From assembly GCA_035502775.1 (NCBI GenBank), contig DATJUB010000011.1, forward strand, positions 1-46,762: a stretch of DNA of 46,762 bases. The letters run 5' to 3'. The notes under the pieces were generated by a model. The model saw only the letters and a list, made by a program, of their open reading frames with translations, was not told where the DNA came from and did no database searches. This DNA comes from 67-14 sp035502775 (GTDB lineage: Bacteria > Actinomycetota > Thermoleophilia > Solirubrobacterales > 70-9). Of the stretch, positions 25,955 through 33,163 are shown piece after piece (position 1 is the stretch's first letter; every line of letters starts with the position of its first letter). The translations under genes and the position numbers were made by a program.

Positions 25955-27105
25955 CGTCAGCCTCTGGCAAGCGCATCCTGGGGATTGTTTTCGGGGTCTT
26001 GGCAACCATGTTGCTCTTCAGCTCTCCCGCACGTGCGGTTGATCAGGGGATCGTCGAAGTCGACGGTTACTCGTGGAGCGGGGATTCGGCGAGGGTCAAT
26101 CTGAATTCGCTAGGCGGGGGCACCACCGTCGAGGTCGATGGTCAAGATCGCAAGGTGTTCAGCCTGCTTGAAATATTGACCGAGGCTCAGAGCAGCACAT
26201 CCGAGTTGGACTTGGCGGCGCTTCCCAAGGTTGAGATCGCGTACCCGAAGAGTGAACTGGTCACGTACTCGGGCAGTCAGATCCGAGACTCATCTAGGCA
26301 GGACAAGCTCGCGCGATTCTTCGTCGGTGAAGGTGGCTGGACATACATCCTGCTCCCAGGAAACATCTCGGTGGCCTTCGAAAAAGCGAATCCGAAGATC
26401 TACGATCCATCAAAGATCCCCGCACTGAACGTGACGCTTTCGCCCAAGTCGAAGGAGATCGAGAGTGGAGATCGCGTTGATTTTCGAGCCACGGTCACCA
26501 ATGCAGGTGGCAAGCCGCTCCAGTACGAGTGGATATGGGGTGACGGAAATGAAGATCAGACCAGTACGGGCAACTACGGTCACACGTTCAGAGGCAAGAA
26601 CAAGTCGTTCTGGGTGACCGTCACGGTTTCGGGACCCGGGTTCAAGGACGGTCAGGATGCCGCGACCATCACGATAGGCAAGGTCGAGAAGCCCAAGAAC
26701 AAGAAGAAAAAGAAGGACAAGGAAGATCCCCCCGCCGATGAAGATACCGGCGGCTACGGCGGCTATTCCTACCCCGGGGGAACCGGTGGGTATGGCGGCT
26801 ACCCAGGTGGCACAGGCACCTCACCGGGTGCGGGAACTCCGATGCCCGCCGCTCCCGAACCTAAACCTCAGCCCGAACCTTCGGTCGACGATGGTCTCGT
26901 AGAGGTCACCGGCGAGCTGGTCTCTTCCTCCGCACCTGCCCCGACCATGACCCCGGGCGAGGCCGCCGCTCAGCCTCCGCCGGTCGCCGTGGCGCCGACC
27001 CCGGAGGGTTTCAAGATCTCCAGCGAGACCTGGACCGTGCTCGGTCTGCTCGCCCTGCTCGGTCTGGGACTGCTGGCCGAGCGCCGCGGCTCCAAGCTGT
27101 ACTGA
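25951..27105 (+). CDS. PKD-domain surface protein with C-terminal membrane anchor
   Basis: A 384-residue protein: signal peptide (to about 30), a domain of about 130 residues that I do not recognise, a PKD-like Ig fold (about 165-250, YEWIWGDGNEDQTSTGNYGH), the basic stretch KPKNKKKKKDKED, a Gly/Tyr-rich then Pro-rich stalk, and one C-terminal membrane helix with a short basic tail (AERRGSKLY). There is no LPxTG, so it is probably held by the helix. The ATG overlaps the HtaA stop (ATGA), which ties it to heme uptake. It may be the membrane-tethered partner of the two unanchored HtaA proteins. The first 750 bases look lower in GC than the neighbours. Confidence 0.8.
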   Translation: MTSASGKRILGIVFGVLATMLLFSSPARAVDQGIVEVDGYSWSGDSARVNLNSLGGGTTVEVDGQDRKVFSLLEILTEAQSSTSELDLAALPKVEIAYPKSELVTYSGSQIRDSSRQDKLARFFVGEGGWTYILLPGNISVAFEKANPKIYDPSKIPALNVTLSPKSKEIESGDRVDFRATVTNAGGKPLQYEWIWGDGNEDQTSTGNYGHTFRGKNKSFWVTVTVSGPGFKDGQDAATITIGKVEKPKNKKKKKDKEDPPADEDTGGYGGYSYPGGTGGYGGYPGGTGTSPGAGTPMPAAPEPKPQPEPSVDDGLVEVTGELVSSSAPAPTMTPGEAAAQPPPVAVAPTPEGFKISSETWTVLGLLALLGLGLLAERRGSKLY

Positions 27106-27109
27106 GCCG

Positions 27110-27130
27110 GCCCGGCCCGGTGGGCCGGGC
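27110..27130. terminator. Hairpin terminator closing the heme locus
   Basis: Perfect 9-base GC-only arms (27110-27118 and 27122-27130) flank loop GGT. It is centred between the stop of the PKD gene and that of the convergent MBL hydrolase gene, so it can serve both strands. Confidence 0.7.
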
Positions 27131-27142
27131 GGGGCATTCGTC

Positions 27143-27886
27143 TCAGCGGGTGATCTGTGAGCCGCCGGTGATCGCGTCGGTCCCGTCCGGGAAGCGGATC
27201 CAGGCCTTGTTGGTCCCGTCGTAGTCGGGCGCCCAGAGGACCAGGGTCGCTTCGCCCCTGTCCTTGACCTGGCAGATCTCGCTGCCCTCCTCGTCGAGGC
27301 CGCGCCAGATGCGCACGAACGGGTTGTTCTCCCACTCGTCGGCGACCGTGCTGGGCTCCTTGTGGCCCGGGTGGATCCGGGTCTCGGGCGGCAGGGTCAT
27401 GAGGCGTTCCATGATCGAGTTCTTCAGGTCCTCGAAACCGGTCGCTCCGGGCGCCATGGTGCCGCCGACCGTGCCCTTGAAGATCACGTCGGCGGTGATC
27501 ACGTCGGTGCCGTCGATCAAGATGGCGTGGTGTCCGGCGGCGTGGCCGGGGGTGAAGATCGCCTCGATCTCGAGGCCACCCGTCTTGATCACGTCGCCGT
27601 CGCTGAGCATCTGGTCGATCGGGAAGTCGACCCTTTCGGCGGTGATCGGGTGGGCGAGGATCGGGACGTTCCGTTCCTTGGCGAGTTCGCCGAGGCCGAC
27701 CACGTGATCCCAGTGATCGTGGGTGAGGATGATGTGGGTGAGATCGAGGCCCTCGCGATCGACCCGCTCCAGGAGAGGTTCGATCACGCCGTTGCCGTCG
27801 ATCAGCACGGCGGTGCCGCCGGGCTCATCGCAGATGAGGTAGGAGTTCGACAGCCAGTCCGCTTGTTCTACGCGCTGCAGGATCAA
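27143..27886 (-). CDS. MBL-fold hydrolase (glyoxalase II-like), probable S-formylthiol hydrolase
   Basis: A metallo-beta-lactamase-fold hydrolase of about 247 residues. The metal ligands are THDHWDH, the His of TPGHAAGH, an Asp in ADVIF and HPGH. Such glyoxalase II-like enzymes cleave thioesters. It follows a class III alcohol dehydrogenase, and in mycobacteria the formaldehyde-oxidising dehydrogenase MscR is likewise next to an MBL protein, so hydrolysis of an S-formyl thiol is a reasonable inference. The start is TTG 27886, with AAAGG seven bases upstream. The longer frame from ATG 27943 would begin inside a perfect inverted repeat and is unlikely to be translated. Confidence 0.85.
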   Translation of the reverse strand: MILQRVEQADWLSNSYLICDEPGGTAVLIDGNGVIEPLLERVDREGLDLTHIILTHDHWDHVVGLGELAKERNVPILAHPITAERVDFPIDQMLSDGDVIKTGGLEIEAIFTPGHAAGHHAILIDGTDVITADVIFKGTVGGTMAPGATGFEDLKNSIMERLMTLPPETRIHPGHKEPSTVADEWENNPFVRIWRGLDEEGSEICQVKDRGEATLVLWAPDYDGTNKAWIRFPDGTDAITGGSQITR

Positions 27887-27905
27887 ATCGATGCCTTTCG
27901 TGGTG

Positions 27906-27950
27906 TCTGGCAATGTTCGGCCCCCAAATAGGGGGCCGAACATTGCCAGA
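27906..27950. repeat. Perfect 20-bp intercistronic hairpin with AAATA loop
   Basis: Arms 27906-27925 and 27931-27950 are perfectly complementary over 20 bases around loop AAATA. On the minus strand it begins 7 bases after the dehydrogenase stop and ends 7 bases before the ribosome site of the MBL gene, so it lies between two genes of one apparent operon. It may partly terminate, or protect and separate the two messages. Confidence 0.85.
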
Positions 27951-27957
27951 CTCGCTT

Positions 27958-29064
27958 TCAGTTGAATTGAATGACGCTGCGGATGCCGTCGTGGTCTTCC
28001 ATCAGGTCGAAGCCCCGGTTGACCTCATCGAGCGTCAGCTCGTGGGAGAGGAACGGGTCCACGTCGATATCTCCGGCCATGTACCGCTCGATCAGCTCCG
28101 GCACCTGGTCACGGCCCTTGACACCACCGAAGGAGGATCCGGCGACCCGGCGGCCCTGGATCAGCCAGCGGGGAATGATGTCGAGCGTCTCGCCCTTGCC
28201 GGCGACCCCGGCGATCGTGCAGAGGCCCCAGGCCATGCGGGCCGATTCGACCGCCTGCTTCATCACTTTGACCAGGCCGGTGGCCTCGAAGGTGTAGTCG
28301 GCCCCGTAGCCACCGGTCATCTCGAGGATGCGCTGGACCGTGTCGGCGTCGCCCTTGATCAGATCGGTGGCTCCCTGGCCGCGGGCCATCTCGAGGCGGT
28401 CGTCGGAGAGATCGACGCAGATGATGCGGTCCGCTCCCTGAAGGCGGCAGCCGGCGACCGCGCCGAGCCCGACCATGCCCGCCCCGAAGACGACACAGGT
28501 GGTGCCCTCGTCCACCTTGGCGGTGTACATCGCGGCGCCGAGACCGGTGGAGAGGCCGCAGGCGAAGAGGCAGGCCCGGTCGAGCGGGGCCTCCGGGTTG
28601 ATCTTCGCGAGCGCGATCTCGGGCATCACCGTGTACTCGGCGAAGGTCGAGGTGCCCATGAAGTGCCGGATCTGCTCGCCGCCGCGGGAGAGGCGGGTGG
28701 TCCCGTCGGGCAGGTGCCCGAGGTTCTGTTCGGCCCGGATCGCCATGCAGAGGTTGGTCCGTTCGTCCACGCAATGCACGCATTCGCGGCACTGGGGCGA
28801 GAAGAGGGTGACGACATGATCTCCGGGCGCGACCGAGGTCACGTCGGGACCGACCGACTCGACCACACCGGCGCCCTCGTGGCCGAGCACGGCCGGGGCG
28901 TAGCCCGAGGGGTCGGCGCCGGAGGCCGTGTACACGTCGGTGTGGCAGACCCCGCAGGCCACGAGCCGGACCAGCACCTCACCGGCCTTGGGCTCGGCGA
29001 GATCGACCTCCTGCACCACCAGGGGTTGACCGAACTCCTCCAGAACAGCCGCGCGCATCTTCAT
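27958..29064 (-). CDS. Zinc-dependent class III alcohol dehydrogenase, probable thiol-dependent formaldehyde dehydrogenase
   Basis: A 368-residue zinc medium-chain dehydrogenase. Catalytic-zinc residues lie in CGVCHTD and GHEGAG, the four structural-zinc cysteines in PQCRECVHCVDERTNLC, and the Rossmann motif is VVFGAGMVGLGAV. Segments HFMGTSTFAEYTV and GSSFGGVKGR are typical of class III enzymes, which oxidise the S-hydroxymethyl adduct of a thiol with formaldehyde. In an actinobacterium the thiol would be mycothiol (MscR-like), but a general alcohol substrate cannot be excluded. It heads a two-gene unit with the MBL hydrolase. Confidence 0.9.
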   Translation of the reverse strand: MKMRAAVLEEFGQPLVVQEVDLAEPKAGEVLVRLVACGVCHTDVYTASGADPSGYAPAVLGHEGAGVVESVGPDVTSVAPGDHVVTLFSPQCRECVHCVDERTNLCMAIRAEQNLGHLPDGTTRLSRGGEQIRHFMGTSTFAEYTVMPEIALAKINPEAPLDRACLFACGLSTGLGAAMYTAKVDEGTTCVVFGAGMVGLGAVAGCRLQGADRIICVDLSDDRLEMARGQGATDLIKGDADTVQRILEMTGGYGADYTFEATGLVKVMKQAVESARMAWGLCTIAGVAGKGETLDIIPRWLIQGRRVAGSSFGGVKGRDQVPELIERYMAGDIDVDPFLSHELTLDEVNRGFDLMEDHDGIRSVIQFN

Positions 29065-29163
29065 GGTCCGATCCTACGGCAGCACCGAGCCGGCGATGGG
29101 ACGGACGACAGCGCCGCCTTCCGCACCGGGCGGTCGTAGCCGCCGCTCCCTGAACCAAACGAC

Positions 29164-29188
29164 CTTTTGCCGAAATACTCGGCAAAAG
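29164..29188. repeat. Hairpin with AATAC loop between divergent genes
   Basis: Arms 29164-29173 and 29179-29188 (CTTTTGCCGA and its complement) are perfect over 10 bases. Beyond a 2x2 internal loop, AAACG upstream can pair with CGTTT downstream. It sits between the dehydrogenase start (29064) and the amidohydrolase start (29260). Confidence 0.6.
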
Positions 29189-29259
29189 CCCGTTTTGTTG
29201 GTGTTGTCCAACTAAAGCCGATAATTCTGATCAAGATAGTCTGTTATTGTTTCGTCTCG

Positions 29260-30207
29260 ATGAGACGAGCAAGAACCGACATCCATCAGCATCTCTGGCC
29301 CGAAGAGTTCATTGCCGCCCTGGCGAAGCGGGAGACCCCGCCGATGATCAGGCGCTGCGGGGGAGAGTGGGTCCTCAGGCTGGTCGGTGAACCCGAGTAT
29401 CCGTTCAGTCCCGAGTGGCACGATCCCGGCCGTCGCCTGGCGCGAGCCGAAGCCGCGGGGATCGACCGGGTGGTCATTTCGATCTCGAGCCCGCTCGGGA
29501 TCGAGTGGCTTCCCGGAGACGAGGCCGCCGAACTGCTCGGGGCCTACAACGAGGGCGTCCGCGCGCTCGGAGCCGGGTTCTCCTCCTGGGGTGCGATCTC
29601 GGTGCTCGACGGGGACTGCCGGGCGGTGGACCGGCTGCTCGACGAAGGGCATTCGGGAATCACTCTTCCCGCCGAGTCGATCTCGACCGTGGCCGGGTTC
29701 GACCAGCTGCGCTCGGCCCTCGAGGAGCTGGAACGGCGCTCGGCCCCGCTGTTCGTCCATCCCGGGCCGGTCTATGCCGGCGATCGGCTCGGACCCGACG
29801 GCGGCGATCCGGCCTGGTGGCCCGCCCTGACCGGCTACGTGAGTCAGATGAACCGGGCCTGGCACTCTTTCGTCGCGATCGGCCGAGAGCGGCATCCGTC
29901 GCTCAGGGTCGTCTTCGCGATGCTGGCCGGGGGAGCGCCGATTCACGGCGAGCGCCTGGTCAGCCGGGGCGGTCCCGCGGTCGGCTCGGAGGCCAACTTC
30001 TTCTACGACACCTCCTCGTATGGGGCGCGAGGAATCGACGCGGCGATCAGGGCGGTCGGCATCGACCAGCTGGTCTATGGCACCGACGCGCCGGTCGTGG
30101 TCGGGGAACCTCCGCTGGATCTCGGGCCCGCCGCCTTCGAGGCGATCGCGGCGAGCAACCCGGAGCGGCTGTTCTCCGGCAGGATCCGACGGGCGGTGCT
30201 CGCGTGA
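29260..30207 (+). CDS. Amidohydrolase-family metal-dependent hydrolase
   Basis: A 315-residue TIM-barrel amidohydrolase (amidohydrolase 2/ACMSD-like). The N-terminal metal motif is DIHQHLWP, a barrel His is in PLFVHPGPVY, and the terminal Asp is in LVYGTDAPV. Members hydrolyse or decarboxylate cyclic and aromatic acids; the substrate is not evident. ATG 29260 is chosen because homology begins with DIHQH; the frame upstream to 29167 crosses a hairpin. The start codon lies in a small perfect inverted repeat (TCGTCTC-GAT-GAGACGA, 29252-29268), which may mask it or be an operator. The stop overlaps the GTG of the following cupin gene. Confidence 0.85.
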   Translation: MRRARTDIHQHLWPEEFIAALAKRETPPMIRRCGGEWVLRLVGEPEYPFSPEWHDPGRRLARAEAAGIDRVVISISSPLGIEWLPGDEAAELLGAYNEGVRALGAGFSSWGAISVLDGDCRAVDRLLDEGHSGITLPAESISTVAGFDQLRSALEELERRSAPLFVHPGPVYAGDRLGPDGGDPAWWPALTGYVSQMNRAWHSFVAIGRERHPSLRVVFAMLAGGAPIHGERLVSRGGPAVGSEANFFYDTSSYGARGIDAAIRAVGIDQLVYGTDAPVVVGEPPLDLGPAAFEAIAASNPERLFSGRIRRAVLA

Positions 30208-30719
30208 TCGGCCGGCCGCAGGACCGCAATCTGGAGCGGGAGGAGCTGCGGCGGCTGGCGCTGGAGTACGCCGGGCGGCCCGAACTCTGGAGGCATCTGG
30301 TCCGGCACGATCCGGACGCTCGGATCTACGAGGAGCTCCACCGTGACGATCATCTCGGGATCTGGCTGATCTGCTGGATGAAGGACCACGACACCGGCTT
30401 CCACGATCACGACATCTCATCCGGGGCCCTCGCGGTGGCGGACGGCAAGATCCGGGAGGAACGGCTCGGGATCGGCGGCATCGCCAGTGATGTGCTGGTC
30501 GGCCCGGGAGGCTCGGTCGAGTTCGGCGCCGCCGACATCCACCGTGTGACCCATGGGGGAGGAGGCCCGGCGGTCACCATCCACGCGTACTCGCCGCCGC
30601 TCTGGCGCATGGGCGCCTACGAGATCCAGCCGACCGGCCAGCTGCTGCGCCACTCGGTCTCGTACGCCGAGGAACTGCGCCCGGTCGAGTCCGGATCGCC
30701 CCCGGCGATCGCCGCCTGA
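30204..30719 (+). CDS. Cysteine-dioxygenase-type cupin
   Basis: A 171-residue cupin of the cysteine dioxygenase type I family. Metal ligands HxH are in GFHDHDIS and the third His is in ADIHRVTHGG, and ICWMKDHDTGFHDH aligns with the family's iron site. Such non-heme iron enzymes oxidise thiols such as cysteine or 3-mercaptopropionate to sulfinates. GTG 30204 overlaps the stop of the amidohydrolase (GTGA), so the two form a coupled pair and may act in one sulfur- or amine-containing degradation pathway. An alternative is a related thiol dioxygenase with another substrate. Confidence 0.82.
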   Translation: MIGRPQDRNLEREELRRLALEYAGRPELWRHLVRHDPDARIYEELHRDDHLGIWLICWMKDHDTGFHDHDISSGALAVADGKIREERLGIGGIASDVLVGPGGSVEFGAADIHRVTHGGGGPAVTIHAYSPPLWRMGAYEIQPTGQLLRHSVSYAEELRPVESGSPPAIAA

Positions 30720-30729
30720 AGACTTAAAG

Positions 30730-30763
30730 CGAAACGCCCGCCGGAGAACCGGCGGGCGTTTCG
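30730..30763. terminator. Perfect 15-bp bidirectional terminator
   Basis: Arms 30730-30744 and 30749-30763 are perfectly complementary with loop AGAA. Each flank has A/T-rich edges (CGAAACG and CGTTTCG), and the hairpin is centred between the convergent cupin and glutamine synthetase genes. Confidence 0.85.
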
Positions 30764-30787
30764 GCTGGACGGAAGCCGTGGGAGCTT

Positions 30788-32938
30788 CTACTTGACGAAC
30801 AGCATCTCGGAGTACTTCGGCAGCGGCCAGAACTCGTCGGCGACGATGCGCTCGAGCTGGTCGGCGACGACCCGGACCTCATGCATCGCGGTCAGCTGCT
30901 TGTCGCGGGCGTAGATCGCCAGCTCGATGCCTTCCTCGTCGATGCCGTCGGGGTACTGGTTGACGCCCTCGAGGGCCCTGGTCTTCTCGATCAGGTCGTC
31001 GAACAGCGCGCGGCTCTCCGACTCCAGGCCGGCGGCCTCGGCCTGGCCCAGGAGCGCCAGGTGCTTGGCGACCGCCGGGATCAGCAGGGTGCGGGAGATG
31101 TTCGCCGCGGTCTCCGCCTCGATGTTGGCGCCGATCGCGTACTGCTCGACCCAGACCTCGTAGCGCGCCTCGAGCTCACGCTCGGACAGCACGTTGTACT
31201 TCTCGAAGGTCTCGACCGTGGATGCGGAGATCACTTCGGGCAGGGCGTCCGGAGTGGTCTTCAGGTTCTTCAGGCCGCGGCGGGCCGCTTCCTCCTGCCA
31301 GGCGTCCGAGTAGCCGTCGCCGTCGAAGCAGATCACCTTGTTGGCCGAGTACGACTCCTTGACGACCGCCATCACGTCGGCGGCGAGATCGCCGGAGCCG
31401 CGCGCCTCGAGCTTGCCTCTCAGATCGTCGATCGCCTCGGCGGTCATCACGTTGAGGATGGTGTTGGTGAAGGCCAGCGACATGCTGGAACCCACCGCAC
31501 GGAACTCGAAGCGGTTGCCGGTGAAGGCGAAGGGCGAGGTCCGGTTGCGGTCGCCGCCGTCCATCGGCAGGTCGGGCAGCGCGACCGCGCCGAGATCGAG
31601 GGTCGCGTCGGGGGTGTTCGGGTCACCGCCATTGTCGGCGGCGAGCGTGTTGAACACCTTCTCCAGCTCGGCGCCGAGGAAGATCGAGATGATCGCCGGC
31701 GGGGCCTCGTTGGCTCCCAGGCGGTGATCCTGGCCCAGGTTGCCGACAGCGGCCCGCAGCAGGCCCTGATGCTTGTTCACGGCCTGGATGACCGCGGCGC
31801 AGAAGAACAGGAAGTTCAGGTTCTCCGCCGGGGTGTCACCCGGATCGAGCAGGTTGTGCCCGGTGTCGGTGCCCATCGACCAGTTGTTGTGCTTGCCAGA
31901 GCCGTTGATTCCCGCGAACGGCTTCTCGTGGAGCAGGCAGACCATGCCGTACTGGCGGGCCTTGTTCTGCATCACCTGCATGGTGAGCTGCTGATGGTCG
32001 GAGCCGATGTTCGAGTTCTCGAACATGGGGGCGATCTCGTACTGGCCCGGTGCGACCTCGTTGTGGCGGGTGGTGACCGGCACGCCGAGCTTGGCGAGCT
32101 CGTTCTCCAGATCCATCATGTAGGCGAGCACCCGCTCGGGGATCGCGCCGAAGTAGTGGTCGTCCAGTTCCTGGCCCTTGGCGGGCTGGGCGCCGAACAG
32201 GGTGCGCCCGGTGGTGATCAGGTCGGGGCGGGAGTAGTAGTACTGCTCGTCGATCAGGAAGTACTCCTGCTCGGGGCCGACCGAGGAGGTGACCCGCTTG
32301 GCCTCGTCGTCACCGAGCAGCCGGAGCGCCTTGATCGCGGACTTCGAAAGCGCGTCCATCGAACGCAGCAGCGGGATCTTGGCGTCGAGCGCCTCGCCGG
32401 TCCAGGACGCGAACGCGGTCGGGATGCAGAGCAGCTTGCCGTTCGGGTTCTCCATCAGGAAGGCCGGGCTGGTCGGGTCCCAGGCGGTGTAGCCGCGGGC
32501 CTCGAAGGTGGCACGGATGCCGCCCGACGGGAAGGAGGAGGCGTCCGGCTCGCCCTGGATCAGGGTCGAGCCCTTGAACTTGGCGACCGTGCCGCCGTCG
32601 CCGGTCGGCTTGAAGAAGGAGTCGTGCTTCTCGGCCGTGAGGTTGGTCAGCGGCTGGAAGACGTGGGTGTAGTGGGTGGCGCCGTTCTCAAGAGCCCAGT
32701 CCTTCATCGCCAGCGCGACCGCGTCCGCCAGGTCCACGTCGAGCGCCTCGCCGTGCTCCAGCGTGCCGACCAGCCGGTCGAAGATGTCCTCGGGAAGGCG
32801 CTCGCGCTGCGTCGCGATGTCGAAGACGTTCTGGCCGAACACGATGTTGCGCTCGTCGGTGAGGTCGATCGACCCCATGGTGAGGCCGTTGGGCTCCCAC
32901 TGGGCGGCGGCTACGTTGGGGTGACGAACGGGACTCAT
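30788..32938 (-). CDS. glnN: Glutamine synthetase type III
   Basis: A 716-residue GSIII enzyme, which joins ammonium and glutamate using ATP in the cytoplasm. Type III signatures are clear: FGQNVFD near the N-terminus, FPSGGIRATFEARGYT, SSVGPEQEYFLID (metal-binding Glu), TTRHNEVAPGQYEIAPMFE, and INGSGKHNNWSMGT. Length agrees with the 700-730 residues of the type rather than 450-470 for GSI. ATG 32938 is chosen with AGGAGGAA eight bases upstream. Type III enzymes are not regulated by the adenylylation used for GSI. With glnK-amt in the same window it completes an ammonium sensing, uptake and assimilation set. Confidence 0.95.
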   Translation of the reverse strand: MSPVRHPNVAAAQWEPNGLTMGSIDLTDERNIVFGQNVFDIATQRERLPEDIFDRLVGTLEHGEALDVDLADAVALAMKDWALENGATHYTHVFQPLTNLTAEKHDSFFKPTGDGGTVAKFKGSTLIQGEPDASSFPSGGIRATFEARGYTAWDPTSPAFLMENPNGKLLCIPTAFASWTGEALDAKIPLLRSMDALSKSAIKALRLLGDDEAKRVTSSVGPEQEYFLIDEQYYYSRPDLITTGRTLFGAQPAKGQELDDHYFGAIPERVLAYMMDLENELAKLGVPVTTRHNEVAPGQYEIAPMFENSNIGSDHQQLTMQVMQNKARQYGMVCLLHEKPFAGINGSGKHNNWSMGTDTGHNLLDPGDTPAENLNFLFFCAAVIQAVNKHQGLLRAAVGNLGQDHRLGANEAPPAIISIFLGAELEKVFNTLAADNGGDPNTPDATLDLGAVALPDLPMDGGDRNRTSPFAFTGNRFEFRAVGSSMSLAFTNTILNVMTAEAIDDLRGKLEARGSGDLAADVMAVVKESYSANKVICFDGDGYSDAWQEEAARRGLKNLKTTPDALPEVISASTVETFEKYNVLSERELEARYEVWVEQYAIGANIEAETAANISRTLLIPAVAKHLALLGQAEAAGLESESRALFDDLIEKTRALEGVNQYPDGIDEEGIELAIYARDKQLTAMHEVRVVADQLERIVADEFWPLPKYSEMLFVK

Positions 32939-33163
32939 TGCTTGGGTTCCTCCTGATGGCAAGATTGATGAAAAGCGAGAATCAGGCTACCTCCGGGTGC
33001 TCCTGAGGGGGCTTGTACCAAAGGCTAAGGTTAGTCGAGGGGGACCGTCCTGTGGGATAGAGGCCACGGTGCCATGCCGAAGAAACGCGGTCTGTTCGCG
33101 GTGGGCTCCGGGGATGCAAGATCATGTGCATCAGCTCACAGAAAAGCCGTATTTAGCTAACGT

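Noticed and set aside
27887..27943. ATG 27943 as start of the MBL hydrolase
   Set aside because: It lies inside the perfect 20-bp inverted repeat and adds residues unlike the family; TTG 27886 has a ribosome site and the right N-terminus.
30881..32956. A 691-residue open frame antisense to glnN
   Set aside because: It is a shadow of glnN in GC-rich DNA; the translation is Val/Arg/Gly-rich without any domain, and glnN itself is unmistakable.
33031..33044. Possible fourth iron box (TAAGG-TTAG-TCGAG) upstream of glnN and the M23 peptidase
   Set aside because: Only the first half-site is good, and neither neighbour has an iron role.
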